From NCBI GenBank assembly GCA_934271275.1, contig CAKQRD010000008.1, forward strand, positions 62,001 through 126,000: 64,000 nucleotides of DNA, given 5' to 3'. Below, piece after piece: positions 40,759 through 49,785 of the stretch (position 1 is the stretch's first letter; every line of letters begins with the position of its first letter). This stretch comes from an uncultured Clostridia bacterium. GTDB taxonomy: Bacteria; Bacillota; Clostridia; Christensenellales; Borkfalkiaceae. Under the pieces are notes generated by a model. It was not told where the DNA came from. It made no database searches and saw only the letters and a program-made list of their open reading frames with translations. A program made the translations under genes and the position numbers.

Positions 40759-42216
40759 ATGGCTGTAAATTATTTTACCGTCGGCGTGATAGCTATATCC
40801 GCGCTGTGCGTGATTTTAGGAGTGCTTTTGGGCTTGTTCCGCGGGTTTTCCCGTTCTGTCGTGAGACTTATTCTCGTGGCGGCGAGCGCGGTGGCGGCGT
40901 GGCTGCTTCGCCCGATAATTTCCAAGTGGCTTATGACTCTCGAAGTAGGCGGAAACTCCATAAACGGGCTTATAGAGCAATCTATCGCGAACGCGGGGGA
41001 CGTTCCCGAATCTGTGGTGACGCTCGCGTACGCGCTTATCGAAATTCTTATCGGACTCGCGGCGTTCCTCGTCGTGTTTCTGGTGCTTAAACTTCTGACT
41101 TACGTCATTTTGTTCCCGATTATCAAGATATTTTTGGGGAGAGAAAAGAAGGGTAGACCTTTCGGCGCGCTCGTGGGGCTTGTTCAGGGCTTGTTCGTTG
41201 CGTTCGTTTTATGCGTGCCGTTTACGGGCATTATAGGCGAGCTTAACAATATCTCGCAGATAGATTTTTCCGCGCTTTCTTCTTCGGAAAGCTCCGGAAC
41301 GACCGAGCAAAACCCCGTTAAAGAGATGCTGGCGCAGATAGGTCTTGACGAATCCACGATAGAAGATTATCTTACCTCGCCCATAGGCAAATTTTATGCC
41401 GAAGCGGGCAAACCCGCATACGTTCTTATGACGACCACGACCGACAGAAACGGCAACAAAATAACTCTTTCGGCGGCGGTCGGCGCGGCGAAAAAAGGCG
41501 TTAAGCTGGCGGCGAACACCAAGGACATTATGGATGCGATGCAGGAAATCGGCGGCGACGGCGGCGTGACCAAGGAAAACGTCGGCTCGGTTTGCGATAA
41601 ATTAAGGGATCTTGACGAGATAAAGAACGACACCACCGTCGAAGAAGCCGAAATCATCAACACGGTCATAAAAGACGTGCTGGAAACGGTCGCTTCGAGC
41701 GGCGCGAGCGAAGAACAGAAAGATCAGATTAAAGAGGTTCTCGATAACCTCGGCAACGATATAGACGTTAAGAAAATAGAATTCGGCGCGGCGGCGGACG
41801 CGGTGGAAACCATCGTTAAGATTTCCGAAATCAAATCGTCCGAAGATCCCGACGCCCCCGCGGAAACGGTGAAAATAACGCAGGAGGACGCGGATAAAAT
41901 AGTGAAAGGGCTTGCGAAAAACGAAATGCTCGTTACTCTTCTCGAAACACAGCTGACAAACGGCGGCTCGGGAACGCTCGCGCAGATTAAAGAGGCGGAC
42001 AGAGATAAATTTTTGACCGCAATCGACAACGTCGATGACGAAAGCGTTTCCGCTGAATATAAAGAAAAAATGAAAAAGCTTCTGGGGCTTATCGCGAGCG
42101 GAGAGGTTACGGATATTCCCGAAATACCGGGAGTACCCGCAACGCCCGAAACTCCCGATACGCCCGCGCCCGAAACGCCTTCCGAGGGCGAGGAGTCCGA
42201 AGCGGCTGCCGCATAG
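40759..42216 (+). CDS. CvpA-like membrane protein with long acidic C-terminal region
   Basis: The first 170 residues hold four membrane helices in the CvpA (colicin V production) pattern: VIAISALCVILGVLLGLFRGFSRSVVRLI, a second helix, then LVVFLVLKLLTYVILF and the loop GALVGLVQGLFVAFVLCVPF. The remaining 315 residues are acidic, helical and lysine-glutamate rich, ending in a Pro/Glu/Thr tail (PETPDTPAPETPSEG). CvpA proteins are linked to biofilm, septation and envelope stress. The extension is unlike standard CvpA (about 170 residues), and its function is unknown. The start follows GGAGGAAAAG. Confidence 0.8.
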   Translation: MAVNYFTVGVIAISALCVILGVLLGLFRGFSRSVVRLILVAASAVAAWLLRPIISKWLMTLEVGGNSINGLIEQSIANAGDVPESVVTLAYALIEILIGLAAFLVVFLVLKLLTYVILFPIIKIFLGREKKGRPFGALVGLVQGLFVAFVLCVPFTGIIGELNNISQIDFSALSSSESSGTTEQNPVKEMLAQIGLDESTIEDYLTSPIGKFYAEAGKPAYVLMTTTTDRNGNKITLSAAVGAAKKGVKLAANTKDIMDAMQEIGGDGGVTKENVGSVCDKLRDLDEIKNDTTVEEAEIINTVIKDVLETVASSGASEEQKDQIKEVLDNLGNDIDVKKIEFGAAADAVETIVKISEIKSSEDPDAPAETVKITQEDADKIVKGLAKNEMLVTLLETQLTNGGSGTLAQIKEADRDKFLTAIDNVDDESVSAEYKEKMKKLLGLIASGEVTDIPEIPGVPATPETPDTPAPETPSEGEESEAAAA

Positions 42217-42259
42217 CTTTTAGACGAAAGCTTTTTAACGAACGAAATACGGGAGATTT

Positions 42260-42730
42260 ATGGATAAAATAAGAATAACGTTCGTGTGTTTCGGCAATAT
42301 CTGCCGTTCGCCTATGGCGGAATTTCTGATGAAGGAACTCGTTCAGGATAAGGGGACTGCGGATAAATTTGAGATAGATTCCGCGGCGACTAACGGGTGC
42401 GAGACGGGTAGTCCCGTGCATTACGGAACGGCGCGGATTTTAGAGAGAACGGGAATAGATTTTTCTTCTAAACGCGCAAGAAAGCTGAACGCTTCCGACT
42501 ACGGAAAATCGGATTATTTCATCGGTATGGACGCGATGAATATTCGGGATATGAAAAGGCTTTTAAACGGCGATCCCGAAGGAAAGGTAAGACTGCTTCT
42601 CGATTTTACCGACGATAAGAGAGACGTAGCCGATCCGTGGTATACGGGAAATTTCGAGCAGACTTTTAAGGACGTGACGCGCGGAATAAACGGCTTTTAC
42701 GAATATCTGGAAAAAGAAGGAAAAGTATAA
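42260..42730 (+). CDS. Low-molecular-weight protein tyrosine phosphatase
   Basis: The 156-residue enzyme has the catalytic loop VCFGNICRSPMAEF with C10 as nucleophile and R16, and the general acid in VADPWYTGNFEQTF near 125. In Firmicutes such enzymes dephosphorylate protein tyrosines, including those of capsule kinases, or protein arginines. It lies 43 bp after the CvpA-like gene and may share its transcript. The start follows CGGGAG. Confidence 0.93.
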   Translation: MDKIRITFVCFGNICRSPMAEFLMKELVQDKGTADKFEIDSAATNGCETGSPVHYGTARILERTGIDFSSKRARKLNASDYGKSDYFIGMDAMNIRDMKRLLNGDPEGKVRLLLDFTDDKRDVADPWYTGNFEQTFKDVTRGINGFYEYLEKEGKV

Positions 42731-42779
42731 AAATTTTTTGGCGCGGCAGAGTGTTGTTTTATTGCCCCTTTCTACAGTT

Positions 42780-42802
42780 GTATACGGTTTGTAACCGTAT
42801 AC
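42780..42802. repeat. Dispersed palindrome family, isolated copy
   Basis: GTATACGGTTTGTAACCGTATAC, a perfect 10-bp inverted repeat with a 3-nt centre; the first 20 bases end at CCGT. Compared with the copy at 26129 one base pair has changed on both arms (A-T to G-C), keeping the palindrome. Confidence 0.85.
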
Positions 42803-42884
42803 GTTTTTTGGAGCGGGGTAAAAGCCCGACGAGAAAAAAACGGTCGGTAAAGCCCTTTTTTCCTTAAATAATATCTTTTTTCAT

Positions 42885-42911
42885 AAAAACCCTTTTAAAA
42901 AAGGGTTTTTT
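42885..42911 (+). terminator. Terminator before dgt
   Basis: AAAAACCCTTTT (42885-42896) pairs with AAAAGGGTTTTT (42899-42910). It probably ends the CvpA/phosphatase transcript. Confidence 0.75.
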
Positions 42912-42967
42912 GTTTTTACGGCGTATTTATATATGATAATGCTAAACCGTTTCGGGGGATTACGTTC

Positions 42968-43963
42968 GTGAAGGAAAGAACCTTTCTTATCGAAAAACAA
43001 TTTCTTTCGCCTTTCGCCACCCGCTCGGACGAGACCGTGGGAAGGCTTCGGGAAGAAACGCCCTGTCCTATGCGCACCGACTTTCAGCGCGACAGAGACA
43101 GAATCATTCATTGCAAGGCGTTCCGCCGCCTGAAAAACAAAACGCAGGTCTTTTTCTCGCCGGAGGGCGACCATTACAGAACCCGCCTTACGCACACCCT
43201 GACCGTGGCGCAGGTGGCACGAGCTATTTCCCGCGCGATGGCTTTGAACGAGGATCTTACCGAGGCTATCGCGTTAGGTCACGATTTGGGACATACGCCG
43301 TTCGGACATTCGGGGGAGCGTATTCTCGACCGTCTCAATCCCGACGGGTTTTCGCATAACGTGCAGTCGGGCAGAGTGGTCGATTTTCTCGAAAACGACG
43401 GCAGAGGACTCAATCTTACACGCGAAGTGGTGGACGGCATAATAAATCATAAAATGAACTGCCGCCCTAAAACGCCGGAAGGCAAGGCCGTTTCGCTCGC
43501 GGACAGAATCGCTTATATAAATCACGATATAGACGACGCGATAGCCGGCGGATTCATCACCTTCGACGACCTGCCGAAAAAGGCGATAAAGATTCTCGGC
43601 AAAACTTCGGGCGAACGCATAAACTCTATGGTCTACTCCATTTACGAGGAAAGCAACGGCAAAAACAAGGTGGAAATGGGCGAGGAAGCGGCGGAAGCCA
43701 CGGCGACTCTCCGCAGTTTTTTGTTCGACAGAGTTTATAACGACAAAACCTTCCGCGACGAAGAGCAAAAAGCAGACAGAATGATTTCCGCGCTTTACGA
43801 ATATTATCGCGACAAGCCCGAAGAGCTTCCGGATTTTTACAGAAAAGAACTCGAAGAAAACGACATAAACATCGTGCTTTGCGACTACGTTTCGGGTATG
43901 AGCGATATGTACGCCGTTAAAACCTTTTCCTCGATATTCATTCCCGATAACTGGAAATTATAA
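42968..43963 (+). CDS. dgt: Deoxyguanosinetriphosphate triphosphohydrolase-like HD protein
   Basis: The 331-residue HD-domain protein hydrolyses dNTPs to nucleosides and triphosphate. It starts with GTG after GGGGGATTACG. Motifs are DFQRDRDRIIHCKAFRRLKNKTQVF, HYRTRLTHTLTVAQVARAI with the first histidine, and AIALGHDLGHTPFGHSGE with the HD pair, then DRIAYINHDIDDAI with the last aspartate. This is the type-2 form common next to dnaG and rpoD. dnaG follows after 35 bp. Confidence 0.93.
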   Translation: MKERTFLIEKQFLSPFATRSDETVGRLREETPCPMRTDFQRDRDRIIHCKAFRRLKNKTQVFFSPEGDHYRTRLTHTLTVAQVARAISRAMALNEDLTEAIALGHDLGHTPFGHSGERILDRLNPDGFSHNVQSGRVVDFLENDGRGLNLTREVVDGIINHKMNCRPKTPEGKAVSLADRIAYINHDIDDAIAGGFITFDDLPKKAIKILGKTSGERINSMVYSIYEESNGKNKVEMGEEAAEATATLRSFLFDRVYNDKTFRDEEQKADRMISALYEYYRDKPEELPDFYRKELEENDINIVLCDYVSGMSDMYAVKTFSSIFIPDNWKL

Positions 43964-43998
43964 AAACAAACCGAAAATCACAAATAAAAAGAGTAAAA

Positions 43999-45777
43999 AT
44001 GAAGGGTTACGACGCAAAGTTCCTTGACGAACTTAAAAACAAAAACGATATAGTCGATACCGTTTCGCGGTACGTTCATTTAACGCAGCGCGGCGGCAAC
44101 TTCTGGGGGAGATGTCCTTTTCATCACGAGAAAACCCCCTCGTTTTGCGTGAACTCCACGGGACAGTTTTTTTATTGTTTCGGCTGTCACAAAAGCGGCG
44201 ACGTGATAACCTTCGTGCAGGAAATGGAATCGCTCGATTTCGGCGACGCGGTAAAGCTCCTCGCGGAGCGCGCGCATATGACTCTTCCCGAGGTTCAATA
44301 CGACGACGAGCAGATAAAAGAACAGAAAAAGCATCGCGAACGTATTCTTTCCCTTCTTCGCGAGACCGCGTTGTTTTACGCGCACAACCTTCGCACCGAA
44401 GCCGCCGCGGCTCACGTCGAATATATCGTAAAAAGAAAAATATCTTCCGAATTCGTGTTGAAATTCGGTATGGGCGCGTCTCTCGATTATAACGGTCTGC
44501 CCGCGCATTTAAGGCAAAAGGGCTATACCGAACAGGAAATGCTGGATTCGGGCGCGGTCGGAAAAAACGACGGCGGCAGGCTGTACGATTCTCTGGGCGG
44601 CAGGCTCATCATTCCCGTAATAGATCAGTTTAATAACGTGATAGCGTTTTGCGGCAGAATAATAGACAACAGAAAAAACGTCGGAAAATACGTCAATACC
44701 AAGGAAACCTGCGTTTTTACAAAAGGTAAAACGCTGTTCAATATAAACAATCTTAAAAAGTTAAAGAACGAAAAGGGTATCGACGGCGTTATCATAGTCG
44801 AAGGGCATCTGGACGTCGTGTCGCTGGTACAGGCAGGCTTCGGCAACGTCGTAGCGAGTATGGGAACGGCTCTTACCAAAGATCAGGCGCGTATACTTAA
44901 ACGCTATTCGGACAAAGTATATATAAGCTACGACGGCGATTTCGCGGGGCAGAAAGCCTCCGTTCGCGGGCTTGAAATTTTAAGCGAAGAGGGGCTTGAC
45001 GTTAAAGTAGTCATTCTCCCCGACGGTATGGACCCCGACGACGTGATAAAAAATCTCGGCGCGGAAGGGTACAGACGATTGCTCGCGGCAGCTATGCCGC
45101 TCATAGATTTCAAGCTTCTCGTGCTTAAAAAGACTTACGACCTTGCGACGACGGACGGAAAACGCAAGTTCGCTTCCGCGGCGGCGGCGGTGATAAGAGA
45201 AAGCTCTTCCCCCGCAGAGCAGGAGGATTTGTTAAAAACCGTGCGTGACGCGACGGGTTTCACGTTCGAGGCGTTAAAGAGGGAGCTTTACAGCGCGGAA
45301 GAGAAAAAAGAAAAGGCTTTCGTTCCCGCTTCGCCCGATTTCGCGCCCAGCGCGGGGGATAAAATAACTCTCGCTTCGCGGTTTATTCTGTATTCGTACC
45401 TTTTCGGCAAAGGCTATGCGCGCGAAGAAGATCTCGATAATCTCGATTTTCCCGTAGCGGCGCACACGGCGATAAAAAATTACGTTAAGGAAGCCGCAAA
45501 TCGCGGCGAAAAGGTTAAATTTTCCGACCTTTACGAGGTGTTCGGAGAGGAATACGGCGGCGAGCTTTCGCTCATCGCTTCTATGGAAACGGACGAGAAC
45601 AAACGGTTCGACGAGGAGTATTTTTCGGACTGCGTGAGAACGCTCAGACTTGCCGAAATAGAGAAAAAAACCGAAAAACTGAACGCCGATTATAAAAATG
45701 CGACGGACGTAGACGCACGCAGAGAAATTGCAAAAGAAATAAGCGCGTTGCTTGCCGAAAAAAAGACGCTTTTATAA
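43999..45777 (+). CDS. dnaG: DNA primase
   Basis: The enzyme makes RNA primers at the replication fork. The 592-residue protein has the CHC2 zinc finger (C39, H42, C60, C63: CPFHHEKTPSF...YCFGCHKSGD), the N-terminal catalytic fold, and the TOPRIM domain with VIIVEGHLDVV (E) and ISYDGDFAGQKA (DxD). A C-terminal helical region binds DnaB. Length is normal. It lies between dgt and rpoD, the classic macromolecular-synthesis order. Confidence 0.97.
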   Translation: MKGYDAKFLDELKNKNDIVDTVSRYVHLTQRGGNFWGRCPFHHEKTPSFCVNSTGQFFYCFGCHKSGDVITFVQEMESLDFGDAVKLLAERAHMTLPEVQYDDEQIKEQKKHRERILSLLRETALFYAHNLRTEAAAAHVEYIVKRKISSEFVLKFGMGASLDYNGLPAHLRQKGYTEQEMLDSGAVGKNDGGRLYDSLGGRLIIPVIDQFNNVIAFCGRIIDNRKNVGKYVNTKETCVFTKGKTLFNINNLKKLKNEKGIDGVIIVEGHLDVVSLVQAGFGNVVASMGTALTKDQARILKRYSDKVYISYDGDFAGQKASVRGLEILSEEGLDVKVVILPDGMDPDDVIKNLGAEGYRRLLAAAMPLIDFKLLVLKKTYDLATTDGKRKFASAAAAVIRESSSPAEQEDLLKTVRDATGFTFEALKRELYSAEEKKEKAFVPASPDFAPSAGDKITLASRFILYSYLFGKGYAREEDLDNLDFPVAAHTAIKNYVKEAANRGEKVKFSDLYEVFGEEYGGELSLIASMETDENKRFDEEYFSDCVRTLRLAEIEKKTEKLNADYKNATDVDARREIAKEISALLAEKKTLL

Positions 45778-45855
45778 AACGATTATAGATTTTTTAAGAA
45801 AAAACGGCTTGCGACGAGGCGTTACGGAAAGCGCGAAAGCGCAGGAGGAACTTTA

Positions 45856-47247
45856 ATGGAAGAGACTACAAAGAGCAAAAAAGCGGAATCCGCAAAGGCT
45901 TCCGACAATAAGAGTGCGCAGGAAAAAAAGCCCGTCGCTGCCGCAAAACCTAAAACCGCGGTAAAGACGGATAAGCCCGCCGTCGCGGAAAAAACCGAAA
46001 AAACTGTAAAATCGGTCAAAGCCGATAAATCTAACAAGCCCGCGGAGAAAAAAGAGGCTTCCGAATCCGCCGCCGCAAACAAAACGGCGACCGCTACGGT
46101 AAACGCGGCGACCGCTACGACGAACGCGACCAAAACCGCAAAAGCGACCGCGGCGAAGAACGAAACGGCAGGCGGAACGCCCGAAAACGGACAACCGCCC
46201 CTTTCCGAAGCTCTTCAAACGCTCGTGAACGATATAATTCTGGAATATAAAAAGAGCGGAAGCATAACGATGACGCAGCTTTTCGACAAGCTCGACAAAG
46301 AGCAGGCAACCCCTGCGGAACTCGAAGAAATTTACAGAATTTTCGAGCGGGAAAACATTCAGATAATCAACGAGTACGAGAGGGATAAAGATCTTTACGA
46401 CCAGCTTCTTTCGGAAATCAGCATGGACGATCCCGTTAAGATGTATCTTAAAGACATAGGCAAAGTCCCCCTGCTCGCGCCGGAAGAGGAAACGGAGCTT
46501 GCAAAGAAGATGATGGAAGGCGACGAAGCTGCAAAGCGTCTTCTTTCCGAAGCGAATTTAAGGCTCGTCGTTTCTATCGCAAAGCGTTATATGGGGCGCG
46601 GAATGCAGTTCCTCGATCTTATTCAGGAAGGCAATCTGGGACTTATGAAGGCGGTAGAAAAATTCGACTATCAGAAGGGCTTTAAATTCTCTACCTACGC
46701 GACGTGGTGGATTCGTCAGGCGATAACCCGCGCGATTGCGGATCAGGCGAGAACCATTCGTATCCCCGTGCATATGGTGGAAACGATAAACAAGCTTATA
46801 AGAGTTTCGAGAAAACTGTTGCAGGAGCTGGGCAGAGAACCGACTCCCGAAGAGATAGCCAAAGAAATGGACGTGCCGGAAGAGCGCGTGCGCGAAATTC
46901 AGAAGATTGCGCAAGATCCCGTTTCGCTCGAAACGCCTATCGGCGAAGAAGAGGACAGTCACCTTTCGGACTTTATAGAGGACGAGGGCAGCACCGCCCC
47001 GACGGACGCCGTTTCTTACACTATGTTAAAGGAACAGCTTCTCGGCGTACTCGATACCTTAACTCCGCGCGAAGAGAAGGTTTTAAGACTTCGCTACGGT
47101 TTGGACGACGGCAGACCGCGCACTTTGGAAGAGGTCGGCAAAGAGTTCAACGTAACCCGTGAAAGAATAAGGCAGATAGAGGCGAAGGCGCTTCGTAAGC
47201 TTCGCCACCCCAGCCGCAGCAAACGGCTTAAAGATTTTATCGACTGA
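45856..47247 (+). CDS. rpoD: RNA polymerase primary sigma factor (SigA/RpoD)
   Basis: The 463-residue factor carries region 1.2 (SMDDPVKMYLKDIGKVPLL), 2.1-2.4 (ANLRLVVSIAKRYMGRGMQFLDLIQEGNLGLMKAVEKF...WWIRQAITRAIADQ), 3 and 4 (LRYGLDDGRPRTLEEVGKEFNVTRERIRQIEAKALRKLR). Its strong -10/-35 specificity fits the many TTGACA/TATAAT promoters in this window. Residues 1-115 are an unusual Lys/Ala/Thr-rich low-complexity head before the short region 1.1-like part. The start follows GCAGGAGG. The stop shares a base with the start of trmK. Confidence 0.97.
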   Translation: MEETTKSKKAESAKASDNKSAQEKKPVAAAKPKTAVKTDKPAVAEKTEKTVKSVKADKSNKPAEKKEASESAAANKTATATVNAATATTNATKTAKATAAKNETAGGTPENGQPPLSEALQTLVNDIILEYKKSGSITMTQLFDKLDKEQATPAELEEIYRIFERENIQIINEYERDKDLYDQLLSEISMDDPVKMYLKDIGKVPLLAPEEETELAKKMMEGDEAAKRLLSEANLRLVVSIAKRYMGRGMQFLDLIQEGNLGLMKAVEKFDYQKGFKFSTYATWWIRQAITRAIADQARTIRIPVHMVETINKLIRVSRKLLQELGREPTPEEIAKEMDVPEERVREIQKIAQDPVSLETPIGEEEDSHLSDFIEDEGSTAPTDAVSYTMLKEQLLGVLDTLTPREEKVLRLRYGLDDGRPRTLEEVGKEFNVTRERIRQIEAKALRKLRHPSRSKRLKDFID

Positions 47248-47945
47248 TGACCGAAAGACTGCGCGTTATTTACGGGGAAATTCCCGAGTGCGAAAGCTTT
47301 GCGGACGTCGGGTGCGACCACGGCTATATCGCAAACGCGATGCTCGTAAATCGCAAATGCGAAAGGGCGGTTTTTTCGGACGTAAGCGAAAAATGCCTCG
47401 AAAAAGCGCGGGCTTTGCTCGCGTCGTTCGTGCAAGAGGGCAAAGCGGAAGGAAGGCTTTCGGACGGGCTTAAAAACGTCCCCGCGGTCGGGTGCGCGCT
47501 TATTGCGGGTATGGGCGGCGAGGAGATTATAAAAATTTTGAAAGAAGCCCCGTTTTTGCCCGAAAAGCTCGTTTTGCAACCGATGAAAAACGTCGATAAA
47601 GTGCGCGCGTTTTTGGTGAATTTCGGGTATAAAATAGTAAAGGACTACGTTTTTTTTGCCGAAAACAGGTATTACGACCTTATCGTCTCGGAGCAAGGAA
47701 ACGACAGATTGACCGATGAAGAAACGGAGTTCGGCAGAACGAATTTGAGGGAGTTTTCCGAGGCGTTTATAAAAAGACTTTCGGAGGAAGCCGCGAGAAA
47801 GCGGGAATTTTCAAAAAACCCCGATTTATCGGAAGAAACCCGCGAAAAATTTTTGGCGGAAGCGGAGAGGTTAGAAAAATATGCCGAAAAAGGAAGGATT
47901 AAAAACGGAAAAAATCACGGAAAAGCTCGATATAGAGGAGATTAA
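47247..47945 (+). CDS. trmK: tRNA (adenine22-N1)-methyltransferase
   Basis: This SAM-dependent enzyme methylates A22 of tRNAs. The 232-residue protein shows FADVGCDHGYIANAML (motif I, about 20-35), the aspartate in AVFSDVSEKC, and AGMGGEEIIKILKEAP, the NPPY-like region replaced by the TrmK GMGG signature, then LVLQPMKNVDKVRAFL. It begins at the ATG overlapping the rpoD stop (TGATG), and its end overlaps the Nif3 gene by 65 bp, as often seen for the trmK-nif3 pair. Confidence 0.93.
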   Translation: MTERLRVIYGEIPECESFADVGCDHGYIANAMLVNRKCERAVFSDVSEKCLEKARALLASFVQEGKAEGRLSDGLKNVPAVGCALIAGMGGEEIIKILKEAPFLPEKLVLQPMKNVDKVRAFLVNFGYKIVKDYVFFAENRYYDLIVSEQGNDRLTDEETEFGRTNLREFSEAFIKRLSEEAARKREFSKNPDLSEETREKFLAEAERLEKYAEKGRIKNGKNHGKARYRGD

Positions 47946-48747
47946 AAAGGTTGCGGAGGAGCTTGCTCCCCTCGAACTTTCTTATAAAACGGTCGCGAAA
48001 GGCGATTACGACAACAGCGGAATCATACTGAATTTCGGGGAAGAAGTAAAGAAGATTTTATTTTCACTCGATTTGTCGGTAGCGGCGGTAAAACGAGCGA
48101 AGAGACTCGGCGCAAACGCCATCGTAACCCATCACCCCGCGATATATTATCCCGTTAAAAGCGTTTCCGAAAGAGATCCCGTGACGAACTCCGTCGCGCT
48201 CGCGGCGAGAAACGGGATTTCCGTGCTTTCTATGCACCTTAACCTCGATATTGCGGAGGGCGGCATAGACGCTTCTCTCGCGGAGGCTCTGGGCGCGAAA
48301 AGCGCGAACGAAACGAGACTTCTGGACGTGCTGGAAGAGGGAGACCCCCGTTACGGCTACGGCAGAGAATTTCCGGCAGGAGAAAAAGGGGAGGTCCTGA
48401 CTCTTTCGGAATTTGCGGCTCGCGCGAAGAAGAAGCTTAAAACGAACAAGGCGTTCGTTTACGGTAAAAAGAACGCGGAAATAAAGGTTTGCGCTTCGTT
48501 CTGCGGGGCGGGCGCGGGCTATGCGGAAGCCGCGCTTAAAAGAGGGACGCTTGACGCGGACGTCGTGCTTACGGCGGATATGCCGCACCATATACTTAAA
48601 GAACTCGTGGAAGCGGGAAAATGCGTGATTATTATGCCGCATTACGCGATCGAGAACTACGGATTTGAAAAATTTTATCGGCGCGTTACCGAAAAGCTCG
48701 GCTCGCGTGCCGAAACCTTTTATTTCGAGGACGGGAGATTTTTGTAA
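47881..48747 (+). CDS. Nif3-like dinuclear metal protein (YqfO family)
   Basis: The 288-residue protein has the Nif3 landmarks: GDYDNSGIIL near 42, VTHHPAIYYP with the HH metal ligands, LSMHLNLDIAEGGID, and the late DMPHH and MPHYAIENYG histidine groups. YqfO proteins are hexameric metal-binding proteins of unclear function, sometimes annotated GTP cyclohydrolase type I-like. I keep the first ATG at 47881 because GGAGAGG precedes it; this overlaps trmK. Length is that of the short form without the PII-like insert. Confidence 0.9.
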   Translation: MPKKEGLKTEKITEKLDIEEIKKVAEELAPLELSYKTVAKGDYDNSGIILNFGEEVKKILFSLDLSVAAVKRAKRLGANAIVTHHPAIYYPVKSVSERDPVTNSVALAARNGISVLSMHLNLDIAEGGIDASLAEALGAKSANETRLLDVLEEGDPRYGYGREFPAGEKGEVLTLSEFAARAKKKLKTNKAFVYGKKNAEIKVCASFCGAGAGYAEAALKRGTLDADVVLTADMPHHILKELVEAGKCVIIMPHYAIENYGFEKFYRRVTEKLGSRAETFYFEDGRFL

Positions 48748-48870
48748 AAGGTTTTACGCAAAGGATTTTCGTATAAAAACAGATAAATTTGTATGAAAAC
48801 GCTTTCGGAAAGCGGACTTTACGAATAATTTTCGTCCGACGAAAAATACAGTAAAAAGGAGAACAAGACT

Positions 48871-49572
48871 ATGATAGAAGAACTTTTGAAGTATCAGGAG
48901 AAGGACGCGGAGCTTCGCAAAATAGAGCAGGAGCTTGCCTCAAGCGAGGACCGCAAAAAAGCGATCGCCGCAAAAAGATACATCGACGGCGTGGAGGAGA
49001 GCGTGGCGAAGTTAGACGCGCGTGCGGCGAAACTCGCCGAAGAATACCAAAAGGCTTTGGACGAACACGGAAAGCTTAAAGAGCAGAAGGAAGAATTCGT
49101 TCGCGCGGTAGAGACAGCGGAAGACGATACCGAGGCGGGCTACGTTCTTAAAAAAATAGACGAGCTTGCGGGAAAGATAAAAAATCTTATGTCCCGCGCG
49201 GAAAAGCTTACCGAGGAAATGACCTTGGTCGTTAAAGAATACGTTAAGATAAAGAACGAAACGAAGGCGGCGCAGGCGCAGTACGCGGAAAACGGCAAGA
49301 AATACAACGAACTGAAAGCTTCCGTAAAGGGCAACCGCGACAGAATCGAAGGAGAGCTTAAAGAGCTTGCGAAAAGCGTCGATCCCGCGCTCATGGAAAG
49401 ATACCTTAAAAAGCGCGCGGGCAAGATTTACCCCGTCGTGTACGAGGTGCGCGGCAACGTTTGCGGAGCGTGCAATATGGAGCTGCCTATGTCCGAACTC
49501 GGCAAGCTCAAAAACGGCGAGGTTATAGACTGCGACCAGTGCGGGAGACTTTTATATAAAGGCAAAAACTGA
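48871..49572 (+). CDS. Coiled-coil protein with C4-type zinc ribbon
   Basis: The 233-residue protein is a long coiled coil (about 5-190, rich in E, K, A, L) ending in a zinc ribbon with CGAC (about 198-201) and CDQCGRLLY (about 222-230). This CT398/zf-RING_7-type family follows nif3/yqfO in many bacteria, and it probably binds nucleic acid, although no activity is established. The start follows AAAAGGAGAAC. It is 123 bp after the Nif3 gene and is the last gene of the dnaG-rpoD cluster. Confidence 0.88.
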   Translation: MIEELLKYQEKDAELRKIEQELASSEDRKKAIAAKRYIDGVEESVAKLDARAAKLAEEYQKALDEHGKLKEQKEEFVRAVETAEDDTEAGYVLKKIDELAGKIKNLMSRAEKLTEEMTLVVKEYVKIKNETKAAQAQYAENGKKYNELKASVKGNRDRIEGELKELAKSVDPALMERYLKKRAGKIYPVVYEVRGNVCGACNMELPMSELGKLKNGEVIDCDQCGRLLYKGKN

Positions 49573-49726
49573 CGGTTTTAGGGCGGTTTAGCAACGAGAA
49601 TAAAATAAAAAAGACTAATATCAAGACGGAATAATATTAAAATAGAAATATATTGAAATAGAAGTATATGGAAAAAAGATATATTGAAACGGATTTATAT
49701 TAGAATTGATACGGAATAATATCAGA
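49573..49726. other. A/T-rich intergenic tract with degenerate short repeats
   Basis: A run of variations on ATATTGAAATAGAA/ATATTAGAAT repeats several times between 49630 and 49720, strikingly A/T-rich for this genome. I see no gene, promoter or known RNA in it. Confidence 0.6.
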
Positions 49727-49770
49727 AACAGCCGCCGCGGGGAGACTTCCCCGCGGCGGCTGTTCGTTTT
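49727..49770 (+). terminator. Terminator of the dnaG-rpoD gene cluster
   Basis: AACAGCCGCCGCGGGG (49727-49742) pairs with CCCCGCGGCGGCTGTT (49749-49764), then CGTTTT. Confidence 0.88.
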
Positions 49771-49785
49771 GTGGCGAGTAAGTCG

